From Cliona cf. orientalis (taxonomy: Eukaryota > Porifera > Demospongiae > Clionaida > Clionaidae), in assembly GCA_963930775.1 (NCBI GenBank), contig OZ005705.1:2170001-2234000 (forward strand): 64,000 nucleotides of DNA. The letters run 5' to 3'. The notes below the pieces were generated by a model. That model was not told the origin of the DNA, made no database searches, and worked only from the letters and a program-made list of their open reading frames with translations. Positions 36,901-47,552 of this stretch are shown here, in pieces. Made by a program: the position numbers and the translations under genes. How positions within the stretch are numbered: position 1 is the first letter of the stretch; each line of letters starts with the position of its first letter.

Positions 36901-37019
36901 TAGTGCACATGGATGAGTTTAAGAGACAGTGTAGCGAGAGAGAGGATGAAAAAGTGAACCATCTCGAGAATCGCATCAAAGACTTAGAGAATATGCTCGA
37001 AGTACGAACCCTTGTTTAG
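21315..37019 (+). CDS. Ankyrin-repeat and coiled-coil protein, ANKRD6/Diversin-like, 13 exons
   Basis: Exons: 21315-21413, 21769-21966, 22487-22585, 23321-23419, 24429-24506, 27411-27533, 28811-28893, 29903-29942, 31539-31723, 32135-32758, 33762-33847, 35790-35875, 36177-37019; phases agree, total 880 residues. Residues 1-190 hold about five to six ankyrin repeats (GNTALHEAAWNGN, GFTPLHLAGQNGH, GETAIHLVAKYNH, GNTPLHIAAKLGN, MRPVDYAETSG). The repeat wording (ALHEA.W.G, HLVAKYNH) is close to ANKRD6/Diversin, a Dishevelled/CK1-epsilon-linked modulator switching canonical Wnt to planar-polarity signalling. The middle is Ser/Pro-rich and basic (phosphorylation-prone, with a KPPLPSKP-like proline segment about residue 380). 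Two coiled-coil segments lie in the last exon (AELEKSVLEQYLQEELETM and near the C-terminus). Introns are long (up to 2.9 kb). Diversin orthology is likely but not proven. Confidence 0.75.
21557..21598. repeat. GA microsatellite in intron 1 of the ankyrin gene
   Basis: GAGAGA with GGGAGA interruptions. Confidence 0.85.
24852..24919. repeat. GT microsatellite (~68 bp) in ankyrin gene intron 5
   Basis: TGTGTG run with two single interruptions. Shorter GT runs lie at 21977-21998 and 25807-25829 in the same gene. Confidence 0.95.
26972..27075. repeat. 38-bp purine-rich minisatellite, ~2.7 copies
   Basis: Units begin GGGAAC at 26972, 27010 and 27048 and share AAGAGACGAGGGAAC and GGGAGGGATGA blocks. 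Strong purine strand bias; intronic. Confidence 0.85.
28655..28800. repeat. CT-rich tract before ankyrin-gene exon 7
   Basis: Mostly CTCTCC and CCCTC units, ending directly upstream of the exon 7 acceptor, so it doubles as a very long polypyrimidine tract. Similar tracts precede exon 8 (29872-29901) and exon 11 (33660-33758). Confidence 0.85.
34213..34334. mobile_element. Foldback/MITE, ~122 bp, in ankyrin gene intron 11
   Basis: Left end TATACCGTAGTGTCCT and AGGCAAGCGCCCA, right end TGGGCACTTACCCAGGACAC and TACGGTATA: inverted repeats of about 28 bp. An extra arm CGGGTAAGCGCCCA abuts the right arm, so three copies of the same unit can pair alternately. Related to 10699-10855. Confidence 0.8.
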
Positions 37020-37700
37020 TAATTGTTGTGTTGTGCTAAGTAATTATTTGTTTGTGATGAAAATTTGTGTCCAGGTTATTTGATTTGTAAGTATGTTTCT
37101 CATAGCAGCAGTTCTTTCATGTTAAATGTTGTATTAATCGGTTGTTAATGTTCATACTATAATGTACATAAGTCATCATTGTGTGTAGTTAAATTAAAAA
37201 TTTTGTGTGCCATCATCTCACACTGTCCTTGTGCATTCCAGACGTCAGAAATCTATAATGGCTAATTACAGTCAAGCTATATGTGTGAAGTAATCAAGAT
37301 ATTAATTATAGGGGATTACACCAACCATAAATTGTCCCGACATAAATACCCCACGCGCATGCGCAGGTAAGGGTCGTCTACTGTACAGGTGCACACTTAC
37401 AGCTGCTATGTAGCTCAACCACTTAATCTCTTGTCTGCTCTTGAGTTGCTTCTTATAATATAGATAGCATGTCTTGATAGAGATACTAGCCAGTACTATT
37501 CTAAGATGAGATAATTAACTTTTCATCAGTGCACTGGGTCTATAATAATAATATAATTAGGTAAATTATCATTGGGATAAAATACTTATTTCTGATAGCT
37601 ATAGTAGTTAAGGTTCCATTTATAGAATAAAAACGTATCGTAATGCCAGCAAAGTGTAAGTTCTTATGAATTGACAGTTATAATAATGTAACATTATGTT
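37020..37700. other. Intergenic region between ankyrin gene and EXTL2-like copy 1
   Basis: Convergent 3' ends. AT-rich; a fragment CGCGCATGCGCAGGTAAGG near 37352 resembles the inner edge of the TACCCCGCGCGC element family seen at 63196 and 39720. No gene seen. Confidence 0.5.
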
Positions 37701-39624
37701 CTATGCTCTGTGAATTCGTTCTGATGAATAGTGAAGAGGTAGATGACCGCCATAAAATGTAGCAAAGTAGTTCAAGCACTTTGTCCGTTCCTTGTAATGG
37801 TCTGAACGTCTTGACAGTCCTTTGTGTCCTCCAGGAACGTCTGTAATAATTATTAAATTATACTATCCAATAATGCAGTTGTACTAATAAAGTAATCTCA
37901 ACACTGCACTCTTGAAGAACTGCATGCGTATAATATTATTATGAAAACTCGTTGACTTAAACACTACTTGAAAACCTAATACTACACCTAAATCAAGCCT
38001 GCATGATTGTATATCATGCCCTACATTACTTACATGCTTTATTCTCCCAGTTATGAATTTCTCCAGCAAGTTTGACAGGCAGAGCAGCAGTCTGTTTCCA
38101 GCTCACATCTTCAAGAAACTTGGTTACCATAATGCTCAGTGCAATGTCGTCACAGTTCATAACATTGTTGATGTACTCAAATACACCTTGAGGTAAAACA
38201 TTTGGATCAAAGTACATCTCCAAGTAGGCTCTATGGAATATGGTAGTTGCACCAACTATCATTGCATAGCCAGGGTAAGGTTTGGTGCCTCGATAAACAC
38301 CGTAGAAGAATGAGCCATCAGGCTGATATGTATAAGTTCGCTCTCCATAACCAATAATTTTGTGTCTAAAGTTCTGAAATCAACAGAAAAAATTGTATTA
38401 CAAAGAGCATGTGCCAGAGACCATTGTTTTATACCTGCCATACTGAGAATCCAAATTCTAAGTCACCGATATTTGTATAGAATCAATAATACAAACACCT
38501 ATTATATAACATTTATAATGAATATTAATATTATGTAGGTATATACAATAATTTTATGGCTCCTCAATCATAAGAAAATTCTACAGTAATATAGTTAAAG
38601 GCATAGCACACGTGGGCATATACTACTTAGAATGTTGATGCCTACTGTAGAAGTTGGGTTAATTTCATTTTTGCAGTATAATAACTAGCATAGTTGAGAC
38701 TACAGCAAAGTAATGTTGTCTCACCACATCATGCATAGGCATTCCTGTGTTAATATTTTGATTCTCGTTTCTACAGTATAGCTACCACATCACAGCAACA
38801 GACAGCGTACGACTGCAAAATTCATTTTTGTGTAGTAGTAATATTATTATGGCTTCGATAGTCACAACTCGTATAATTATGGACTCTATTTTTGTCACTA
38901 TCATTCCATACTTGCTGGGTGATGGGCTGGTGTGTACGTACTAGCATACAAAAATGTCATGCAATGAATGCATGCATGGTGAGGGTCTAAGACTCCAGTA
39001 TTGATCTTTTACCCAGGCTATGGAAATAATATTATTATGACCAGCTACTATCAGTTACTTTGATTTGCTAATCAAGATTACATGTAAGGACAGGATCTTA
39101 GCTATTGTATGATGCTCATTAGTTTTATTTAGTTTCCACTTACAGTCTGTCTCTATCTCAGGTCTTGGCTTGAATCTGTTTGTCACTTTGTTTTCAGTTT
39201 CTTTGATGAACTGCAGTGTTGCTTGACACTCATTTTCCACTTTTAAGATATTGCTTGGTATTTGAGTATCCACATCATTCCATATCACAAGAATCTTGTG
39301 TAGATTTTTTATTTTGCAGTAATGGAGTAGCAAATCAGGAAGAACCTTTTCTCTTTTATAAGTCATCATGATGATTGTGAACTCTTCTCTCTCATCATCT
39401 TTAGGTTTATAGCGGAAGATCTTTGAGAAATAGGGATCTAAGTGAGGATCCATAGCGTGGGGATTGCTAGGGGTTGATACCTCATCATCTTTAGCATCAT
39501 CTTCTAGAATCGTGTATTTTTCAGTAACTGTTATGAAATCCCGTTTCAGGAGATGAAGTAGAGTTGCCACGGTTGCCCAAGTAAACAGACTTACACAAAT
39601 CATCCAATTCTTCATCGAAGTCAT
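37701..39624 (-). pseudogene. EXTL2-like GT64 glycosyltransferase, tandem copy 1, with DxD-exon deletion
   Basis: Exons matching copy 2: 39144-39624, 38435-38498, 38034-38373, 37701-37840. The first encodes a short cytoplasmic tail, a membrane anchor (about WMICVSLFTWATVATLLHLL) and the GT64 start FTIIMMTYKREKVLPD; later exons hold GATTIFHRAYLEMYF, NCDDIALSI and the C-terminal HYSSERIHRA, all conserved. The second exon is 64 nt against 74 nt in copy 2: ten bases are missing exactly where copy 2 encodes the DDD metal/UDP-sugar motif, which shifts the frame to a nearby stop. Skipping the exon also meets a stop at once. All other exons keep frame, so the loss is recent or the locus makes a truncated product. 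The family transfers GlcNAc/GalNAc to the glycosaminoglycan linker in the Golgi. Confidence 0.82.
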
Positions 39625-39719
39625 TTCTATATTAAAATCTTGCCACAAGTACTAGGCCTCATATGCTGTACCCACACACGATATACTGCTGCATCTCGTG
39701 AAGACCTTTACCTAAACCT

Positions 39720-39960
39720 AATTACCCTGCGCGCATGCGCAAGGGGTAATGTGTCTGTCGTCTCGTCGCCTGTTAGCACAAAAATCGCCAAATCTGGACA
39801 TCTTGACGTCTGAGTGACACATAATCACGACATACCCGTCGAAATCGTCGAAAAACCTGCTTCATGATGCTTTGAATCGTTTGGTAAGCCCCACGAGCGT
39901 AGCAAACACTGTGATTTGTTGACCACGCCCATTAGCATCACAGCAGGCCCTGCCCATTAT
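39720..39960. repeat. Diverged, one-ended copy of TACCCCGCGCGC-type element
   Basis: Begins ATTACCCTGCGCGCATGCGC AAGGGGTAA and stays similar to the element at 63196-63574 for at least 110 bp (shared AAAATCGCCA, CGTCTG and GACCACGCCCA blocks). The opposite end was not found. It lies directly upstream of EXTL2-like copy 1, in its promoter region. Confidence 0.6.
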
Positions 39961-41589
39961 GTTTCTTATTATTAACGGTATTTCTCATTTCCAATTCAGA
40001 GTCGAAGTTTTCTTAATATTATAATTAACTTAGATACTTCAATGTGGGTACTCTTTACAGGTGTTGTTGCTAGTAGCTAGCTATGATCATGTTTGTTGTA
40101 TGCGGATCATGGTAGTAGGTGCCAGTTTTGTGCGAGCTAGCTACATCAGTGACGTCAGAGGATACTGTTGCTGGCTACTTCATGCAATCTCATCACAACT
40201 ACATGTACTACCTCCTATTTTCATTAAGGGGGGAAGAGATCGATAGTCAGGGCCATGATGCTAATTTTAGCATGAACTACGAACCAGCCTTTGGCCTTGA
40301 GCTACTACCACTGTGAGCTGTTAGAGATCTCGGAGCCGCACCTCTCTAACCATTTTTGCATTTAAGGGGTGTGGCTCTGTGACTGCCATGATGCTAAGAG
40401 GGAGGGGGAGGGGTCCAAGACTTAATACGATTAATTTTTCCAAAATAGTGTGGAAGTGCCCCCTTAATCGAGGGTAATTTAAAAGATCGACAGAAAAGTC
40501 TTATCTAGCTTTAAGCTTAACATAGCTAGCTACCAGCGTGGTGCGACCTCAGCCATAGGGTACAGAATATGTTGTGTAGCTCAGCCTAGTTAATAACCAC
40601 CTACCGCCTTCAACGCATATATACCTACATGTTCACCCTCTTTGCTTCCATGCGTGCACACTACTACATGTATGATAGTCCGCAAGAGTGCTCAAATTGA
40701 AGTATCGAATCTAATTGCAAAGCTTCGAATTGGAAATAAGAAGTACCCAAATTAGAAGTCCTATAGTAATGAGAAACTTATAATTGGAACAGGAAATAAC
40801 CAAATTGGGAGTTGGAAATGGGAAATCTCGAAATTGGTATAAATGGGAAATAATATTGTAATGGGTAAGGGGTAGCTATGGCCTTTCTGGGCCACTGTTA
40901 AAATTGGTTGCTAGCTACAAGTCATTAATCGATCATTCCACTATTCCACCATTCCGCTATTCCATTCCACCATTCCATGCACGCATCATTGACTCCCTTG
41001 TGTGTGTAGCTATACTTTACACACAAAAGACACAATATTTTGTGTGTGTATCCTTCCAGAGGTATCCATGTGTAGTACTGTAGAAGGAACTAGGGATAAG
41101 GATGTATGTGTATAGTTCTGTATATGTGATGCATGACAATGTCATGTGTATGTGCATGTGCGTTATTCAGTGGCGCCGCCAGCACATAGTAGGTCTGTGC
41201 ACCTATGAATCCTAATAATAATATTATGATGCACACAATTGAGCATTGTCCTCCAGTGTAGACCTATAACGCAGGCTAATGTGGCACATGTATAATATAG
41301 CTACATAGCTAGGAGTAAATCCATGCAGGATGCATGCATGTGTATATGCATGCCTATGCTTTATCCCTTGGTAGCAAGATCCAGTGCAATTAGGTACAGT
41401 ATACTTGTCAATAAGAGTGAGAACTTTCTTTTCTATGGACATAATGTGACTACTGGTATATCATTTCAGTTTTGGCTTATAATTGGCCAAGAATAGTTCA
41501 CTAGTTTTCTTCACTGACCAGTATGATCGATAATATCTTTATGCAATAGTTTTGATCAAGAGTCACCCAAATTTTCCAATCCATAGCAA
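39961..41589. other. Spacer between EXTL2-like copies, left part
   Basis: No supported gene. Notable are an irregular array of AAATTGG-type words at about 40690-40865 and an ATTCCAC/ATTCCGC array at 40934-40979. Both look like short degenerate tandem repeats. Confidence 0.5.
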
Positions 41590-42735
41590 TGCTTACTTCT
41601 TTTTTTTTTGTTCTATACCACTTTCTGTATGATAACAGTATACATACAGTAGACACACAAATAGCAAAATAGCTAACTTTAAGTGCACCTATTAGAAATT
41701 AAAGTTTCAATGGTAGTAACTTCTTAAAAGACATAAAGTTATTTACACTGGTCATGTCCTCTGGTAACCCATTCCACAGGCCCAGGGCATTCGGGAAAGA
41801 AGGAATGTTGATATGCTGAAGTTTTGCCCATGGGATTGTAAGAGAATTGTTATTAATTGTTCTGTGTTAACTGGTATGGAGTCCTCTTCGCAGCGATCAG
41901 AGCATCTGGAAACTCCGTCATCTTTTTAATGATTTTGAACAAGTGACAAAGTTTCATCCACATTCGTCTTGTCTTTAATGAAGGAATTTTTGATCTTATC
42001 AGGAGGTCATCATAATTCTCATTCCAAGATTTGAGGCACATCCTTAGACCGAATTTCTGCACGCTTTCCAATGCATCAATCTGTAGTTTTTGTGAGGGAT
42101 CCCAGACTGAGGAAGCATATTCCAGATTTGGTCTAATAATAGTAAGATAGAGTTTAAGTAAGGTGACGGGGTTGGAATATCCATAAAACTTCCTATAAAT
42201 CATGCCAATGAGCCTCCTAGTCTTGTTGCAGATTGTTGTCATATGTGGCTTCCAAGACAGGTTGTGAGAAATAATGACACCCAGATATTTGTAGGTTGTA
42301 ACTCGTGAGAGTACTACTCCATTGAGATAGATTGGTGGGGATGGAATCGAATTACTTCTCTTCCTTGATAGCAGCATTACACAGCATTTATTTGCATTAA
42401 ACTCCAGTAGCTTGCAAGACATAAATGAAGATATGAAATCCACATCCTCTTAAACAATGTCATAGTCACTCTGAGATCAACTCCAAGTAATCAACGTTAA
42501 TCCTTACCTCCGAAAGTGGATTAGCAACTACTTGTCTGACAGATCTCAGTTTGTTACTGTTGAGGGTGAGGCATCAGATAGACTACCGGTGGTGTCCGGT
42601 GTACCACAAGGAAGTGTGCTGGGTCCACTACTTTTTGTAATGTACATCAATGATGTAGCCACTACCATCTCCCAAGGTAGTATGATAAATATGTTTGCCG
42701 ATGATATAGCTAGCCTATTATCGAATCATTCAAGC
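41590..42735 (-). mobile_element. LINE (Jockey/CR1-like non-LTR) fragment with 5' inversion
   Basis: On the minus strand 41853-42460 encodes the later part of a reverse transcriptase and its tail (YLGVIISHNLSWKPHM, TIIRPNLEYASSVWDP), followed by a short 3' region ending at an A run (T run on plus, 41601-41611). On the plus strand 42500-42735 encodes the preceding part of the same enzyme (LRKWISNYLSD, GVPQGSVLGPLLF, the FADD active site). Opposite orientations meeting head to head near 42460-42490 are the signature of twin priming during LINE insertion. No endonuclease domain remains, so it is truncated and dead. Exact subfamily not determined. Confidence 0.82.
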
Positions 42736-43214
42736 TACACGTGGGCGCTTGTTGTCACAGGCGTGTGATATTATCGGCACTAATGTGATTATATTATTAC
42801 TATAACACCTCCCACTTGTTTGACTATTATTTTATGTATTATTGAGGCCAATAATATGCTACTGAGTGCGAATTATAAGACTAATGTGCTTGATCCCTCA
42901 TGCTAATTAAGTTTTGAAAATTTCAAGTAGCTATACTCTAGAAGCTTCTATTTTAGGTGTGTCATGTAATATTGCATGTTGGTATCCAGGAATCTGGCCC
43001 AGGGCTGTGTATTATCATTACTATTCAATAACGTGACAGCTAGCTGTTGCCTAGCTGTGATGATAATTAATTTGAATTCTTCACTGATACACTAGCTGGT
43101 GTTGGATATTAGGCAAATTATCAAATTAATATTGCTGCTGATAGCAGTGAAGGTATACCGGTAAAGAGTATATCCTTATGAGTTGACGGATATAAAATTT
43201 AATAATATTATGTT
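42736..43214. other. Spacer between LINE and EXTL2-like copy 2
   Basis: AT-rich; from about 43140 it resembles sequence downstream of copy 1 (TATCCTTATGAGTTGACGG), so the duplicated block includes some 3' flank. No gene seen. Confidence 0.5.
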
Positions 43215-44942
43215 CTATGCTCTGTGAATTTGTACTGACGAATAGTGAAGAGGTAGATGACCACCATAAAATGCAGCAAAGTGGTTTAAACAATTTGTCC
43301 GTTCCATATAATGATCAGGCTGTCTTGACAATCCTCTGTGTCCTCCAGGTACATCTGTATAGTATTATATTATAATGCAGTTGCAAGCTGACAAAATTGG
43401 AAGAACAATTAACTGTATAATATTATGCATGTTATTATGAAAAACCCATTCAGTGACACTAAAACTGCATGAAATATATATACTAGCCTATAAGCGCCTA
43501 TAATATTCTAGCTATGAATACATATTCAATTTGGCCTACATGCTTTATCCTCCCAGTTTTGAATTTCTCCAATATTCTTGACAAGCAGAGCAGCAGTTTG
43601 TTTCCAGCTCACATCCTCAAGAAACTTGGTTGCCATAATGCTCAGTGCAATATCGTCACAGTTCGTGACATTGTTGATGTACTCAAATACACCTTGAGGT
43701 AAAATGTTTGGATCAAAGTACATCTCCAAGTAGGCTCTATGAAATATGGTAGTTGCACCGATCATCATTGCATAGCCACCACGACGTTTGGCCCCTACGT
43801 AGAAGAGTGAGCCATCAGGCTGATATGCAAAAGTTCGCTGTTCATAACCAATGATTTTGTGTCTAAAATTCTGAAACCAACGGACAAAATTGGGGTATTG
43901 CATTACATGCAGCATATCAGGTCTATAAAACTCGTTTTTATACCTGCCACACTGAGAATCCAAATTCCAAGTCACTGATATTTGTATAGAAGCGATCATC
44001 ATCAATGATACAAACACCTATACATGTATTACGTAGTGCATATTAATGGGTATATTATAATTATTTTGATTTTCCTTTCTATGCCGTAGACTACGGTAAA
44101 GCCAGTATAATAATTATGACTACAATTAATCATGCACCTTTATGATTTCATATTATGGGTTTGATAGTCACACCCCATGTAGCTAATATGGACTCCATTT
44201 TGTACATAAGCCCCATCTACACATACAAGCTGGCTTAGACTAAACCGCTTTGGAATGCACTTTATATACATGAATGACATTGTAGGGCCTTAATCCAGCT
44301 TAGCTTTGTTTTCGAGTAGATTTACCCAGGCTAGGAATCTATGATGATCAAAAGTTATTGCATGGTTACTACAAATGTAATGATTAGCTAGCCATAATAA
44401 AGTAAGAATAGATGTAGGGATAGGGTATTGTGTATATATAATATCATGATGCTCATTAGCTTTTATTATTATTATGTTTTAGTTAGTTCCCACTTACAGT
44501 CTGTCTCTATCTCAGGTCTTGGCTTGAATCTGTTTGTCACTTTGTTTTCAGTTTCTTTGATGAACTGCAGTGTTATTTGACACTCATTTACCAATTTTAA
44601 GATATTGCTTGGTATTTGAATATCCACATCATTCCATATCACAAGAATCTTGTGCAGATTTTTTATTTTGCAGTAATGGAGTAGCAAATCAGGAAGAACC
44701 TTTTCTCTTTTATAAGTCATCATGATGATTGTGAACTTTTCTCTCTCATCATCTTTAGGTTTATAGCGGAAGATCTTTGAGAAATAGAGATCTAAGTGAG
44801 GATCCATAGCGTAAGGATTACCAGGGAGTGATACCTCCGTGGCATCATCCCGGTTAGTGTATTTTGTCATGAAATGGAGATGAAGTAGAGTTGCCACTAC
44901 TGCCCAAGTAAACAGAACTCCACAAATCACCCAATTTTTCAT
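43215..44942 (-). CDS. EXTL2-like GT64 glycosyltransferase, tandem copy 2 (intact)
   Basis: Four exons: 44498-44942, 43944-44017, 43540-43870, 43215-43354; total 329 residues, the usual size of animal EXTL2 (about 330). ATG at 44942 (an upstream GTG in frame is not a start). Type II membrane topology: residues about 3-22 (WVICGVLFTWAVVATLLHL) anchor it in the Golgi. The GT64 domain starts at about residue 65 with FTIIMMTYKREKVLPD, NLHKILVIWNDV, NRFKPRPEIETDC, then VCIIDDDRF with the DxD-type metal site, FGFSVWQ, GATTIFHRAYLEMYF, NCDDIALSI and a C-terminal HYSSVQIHRA. It should transfer an N-acetylhexosamine to the glycosaminoglycan linker tetrasaccharide. The intron 3 donor (GTAGGC) is weak. 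Divergent from IDS. Confidence 0.87.
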
Positions 44943-45726
44943 TTCTATAGCTAAATCTTGCTTAATGACAAGCACTAGAGCTCATCCCGCGTGCGCTCAT
45001 GCAGCGGTACCTGCATTATAAATCTGCACAGGGCGACCATAATATTATTGTACCACTCCATATAATTAACCCAGACCCCGCCCCAAAACGAAGGGGAATG
45101 GGGTCTGGAACCATATGCTACAAGCTCGGAATTCTATTTCCTTCCTCGCTCTCGAGACCCGGCTTCGAAACGGGACCAGCGTTTATTCATGCAGCTCCTG
45201 GCCGCCTACGCAATGCCGCGCTGACCGCGTAATATTAATTTTCAATCGGTAAAATAATATAGATCCCCTTTAGAGCGAGTTTCCGCCACCTCTAGAGTCT
45301 TTAATAGCATATCAAATTCCTTTCGTTTCTGAGCCATTGTGCAGATATAACTTAAGTTATAGGAGAAGCTTCAGAACGTCCGTAATCGTTTTGCGCACCA
45401 CGCGATCGCGAGGGCGCATTCAGAGACCACACCCCCAACTCAGTTGGCCCGAAGGCATCCAGCTTCTATTTGAGACTCGGAATTTATTTTATGAGATACT
45501 GGCCAACCCTAGGATTCTAAATGAGACCGATTTTTAATATGTGGGGAGGCTTCTATTCGGTAGCTGGATCTTGGGCGCAAGCGTGTAATTGGTGGGTGTG
45601 GTCATGCTTCCGGTAAATAATTACCATAATCCTACGGCGCATGCGCCAATAGATTCATATTCATAATGTATCACATGTCTGGTTTGTCAAAATTCATTAG
45701 CTACTACTTAACAACCACAGTTGAAC
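44943..45726. promoter_or_regulatory. Shared upstream region of EXTL2-like copy 2 and IDS
   Basis: 784 bp between divergent starts. It includes a hairpin at 45071-45108 (CCAGACCCC pairing with GGGGTCTGG, inner CCCC/GGGG), possibly a short foldback repeat, and a GC-rich stretch to about 45230. No TATA box identified. Confidence 0.45.
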
Positions 45727-47552
45727 ATGCATAGCGGTTTGTGCTTTCTTGTGCTTCTAGCATTCAACCAGTATGTCACCGCCCTGCCAACAAGTGGTCA
45801 GCAGAAGCTAAAGAACGTGCTGTTCTTTGCAGTTGATGATCTGCGCCCCGAACTTGGCACCTATGGCATTGATTTTGTGAAATCTCCAAACATCGACAAA
45901 CTAGCATCTCAGTCAATGGTGTTTGAGAGAGCTTATTGCCAAATAGCTGTGTGTTCACCATCTCGAGCTTCACTACTCACTGGAAGACGTCCCGACTCCA
46001 ACCATGTATGGCAGATTGCTAGCGATGAATATTGGAGACCTATTACGAATGCTACCTCGCTCCCTCAGTATTTCAAGGAGAATGGCTATGTGAGTGCTGG
46101 AATGGGAAAGATATTTCACCGAGGAGCTCCAAGCGGAGGTGATGATGTTCCCTATTCCTGGAGTCTGCCATATTTTCATGCTCCTGGAGATGATGCGGAT
46201 CACATGGCTTGGCATTCTTTTGATACAGATGAGAAAAATTTGCAAGATGGAAAAATTGCTGACAATGCCATTAGTACCTTGCAAGCCATAAAGCAAAACC
46301 GAAGCAAGGGAGATGACAGTCCATTCTTCCTTGCTGTTGGCTTTCATAAACCTCATCTACCCTTTTACTGTGCCTCAAAATACTATGACATGTATCCACC
46401 TGCTGAACAGATTGAGCTTCCAAAGAATCCTGATGTGCCAAAAGATTTCCCTCCTGTAGCAAGAGCATTGGTGGAAATCTATAATTACAAAGATATCAAA
46501 CCATTCTATCCAGACTTACAGAAATGCCTGACTGATGTTCAGGCATCTTTTTATGGAAAAGATTGTCGTATTCCGGATGACTACACTCGCATCTTACGAA
46601 GAGCTTACTACTCCTGTGTTAGCTACACCGATGCACAAATAGGAAGAGTGATCAAAGAAATGGAGTCCCTTGGATTTGGAAATGATACAATCATAGTCCT
46701 GTGGGCTGACCATGGGTGGCAGCTGGGTGAACACAACCACTGGTGCAAGCACACTAATTTCGAGGATGCTGCTCGTGTACCATTCATCTTGAAAGTTCCT
46801 GGAGTGACAGATAAAGGAATGCGTACAAGTGCATTCGTTGAGCTTATTGACATTTTCCCGACGCTTACTGAACTAGCTGGTCTTGATGTGCCACCAATGT
46901 GCCCTGAGAAAGGCGACAAGCCTCTTGCATGTGTCGAAGGAACTAGTGTTACTCCTCTTCTCTCAAACCCAGATCAACAGTGGAAAAAGGCGGCCTTTTC
47001 CCAGTACCCACGTCCTGCTCATACCTGCCAACCTGCGGATAGTCTTGTGCTTGAAATTTGTATAAAATGTGCTTGATTTGGGGCATTTTTGCTTGATAAT
47101 GCTGCTAGCTTCTCAAAAATGTATTAGCATATATGGGCCAGGTTCTCACAAAAAATGAGGGATTTAGTGATTTTTGTGAGGGATGGGTACCATTTTTGCT
47201 TGAAATCAAGCAGAAAGCTGGATGGTTGGTAGGTATGCCTGCTGAAGGAATGACTCAGATACCAAATGAGCCACCTTACGATAAAGATGAGCATTCTGAG
47301 AACGTCATGGGGTACTCCATTAGAGTGGATAAGTTTCGTTTCACGGAGTGGTATCGGTTCAATCGCACCACAGCAACCCCCAACTTCACTGATATTTATG
47401 GAACAGAGCTCTATGACCACTCTGCACCAACCACATTCTTCGATGATGAAAATGTCAACTTGGCTGGTGAAAGTGAGATGGAAAGTGTTGTAAAGTCACT
47501 TCGACAAATGCTACAGGCAGGTTGGCGAGCAGCCCTGCCTCCATCACCTTGA
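45727..47552 (+). CDS. IDS: Iduronate-2-sulfatase, coding region interrupted by a TIR element
   Basis: ATG at 45727 (the TTG six bases upstream is not used). Residues 1-20 are a signal peptide. Metal ligands D37-D38, sulfatase signature CSPSRASLLTGR with the formylglycine Cys76, and WADHGWQLGEH with D328-H329 match iduronate-2-sulfatase, the lysosomal enzyme removing 2-O-sulfate from heparan and dermatan sulfate. The first reading frame ends at 47076 (449 residues). The usual C-terminus (MGYSIRVDKFRFTEW, FTDIYGTELYDH) lies at 47238-47552. Between them a 218-bp inverted-repeat element (47020-47237) is flanked by CCTGCT duplications. Without element and one duplication the frame is continuous, 533 residues (human 550). 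As it stands this allele is truncated, unless the element is spliced: a GT at 47060 and an AG at 47231-47232 would keep frame, though both sites are weak. No other intron. Confidence 0.9.
47020..47237. mobile_element. 218-bp TIR element (MITE) inserted in IDS coding sequence
   Basis: Termini CATACCTGCCAACC and GGTTGGTAGGTATG are inverted with one mismatch; weaker inverted similarity (GCTTGA...TCAAGC) continues inside. The 6-bp direct repeat CCTGCT flanks it at 47014-47019 and 47238-47243, a target-site duplication. No coding capacity. Family not recognised. Confidence 0.85.

Noticed and set aside
37701-39624. EXTL2-like copy 1 as a functional second gene using a different second exon
   Set aside because: Both inclusion of the shortened exon and its skipping lead to early stops by reading phase, and no other nearby exon with a DxD was found.
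39961-41589. CRISPR-like array from the AAATTGG and ATTCCAC repeats
   Set aside because: Repeats are short, irregular and without uniform spacers; the DNA is eukaryotic.
45166-45195. Possible tRNA or tRNA-derived SINE from the GGCTTCGAAAC word (B-box-like)
   Set aside because: The flanks do not form a 5-bp T stem and no A box or acceptor stem could be placed.
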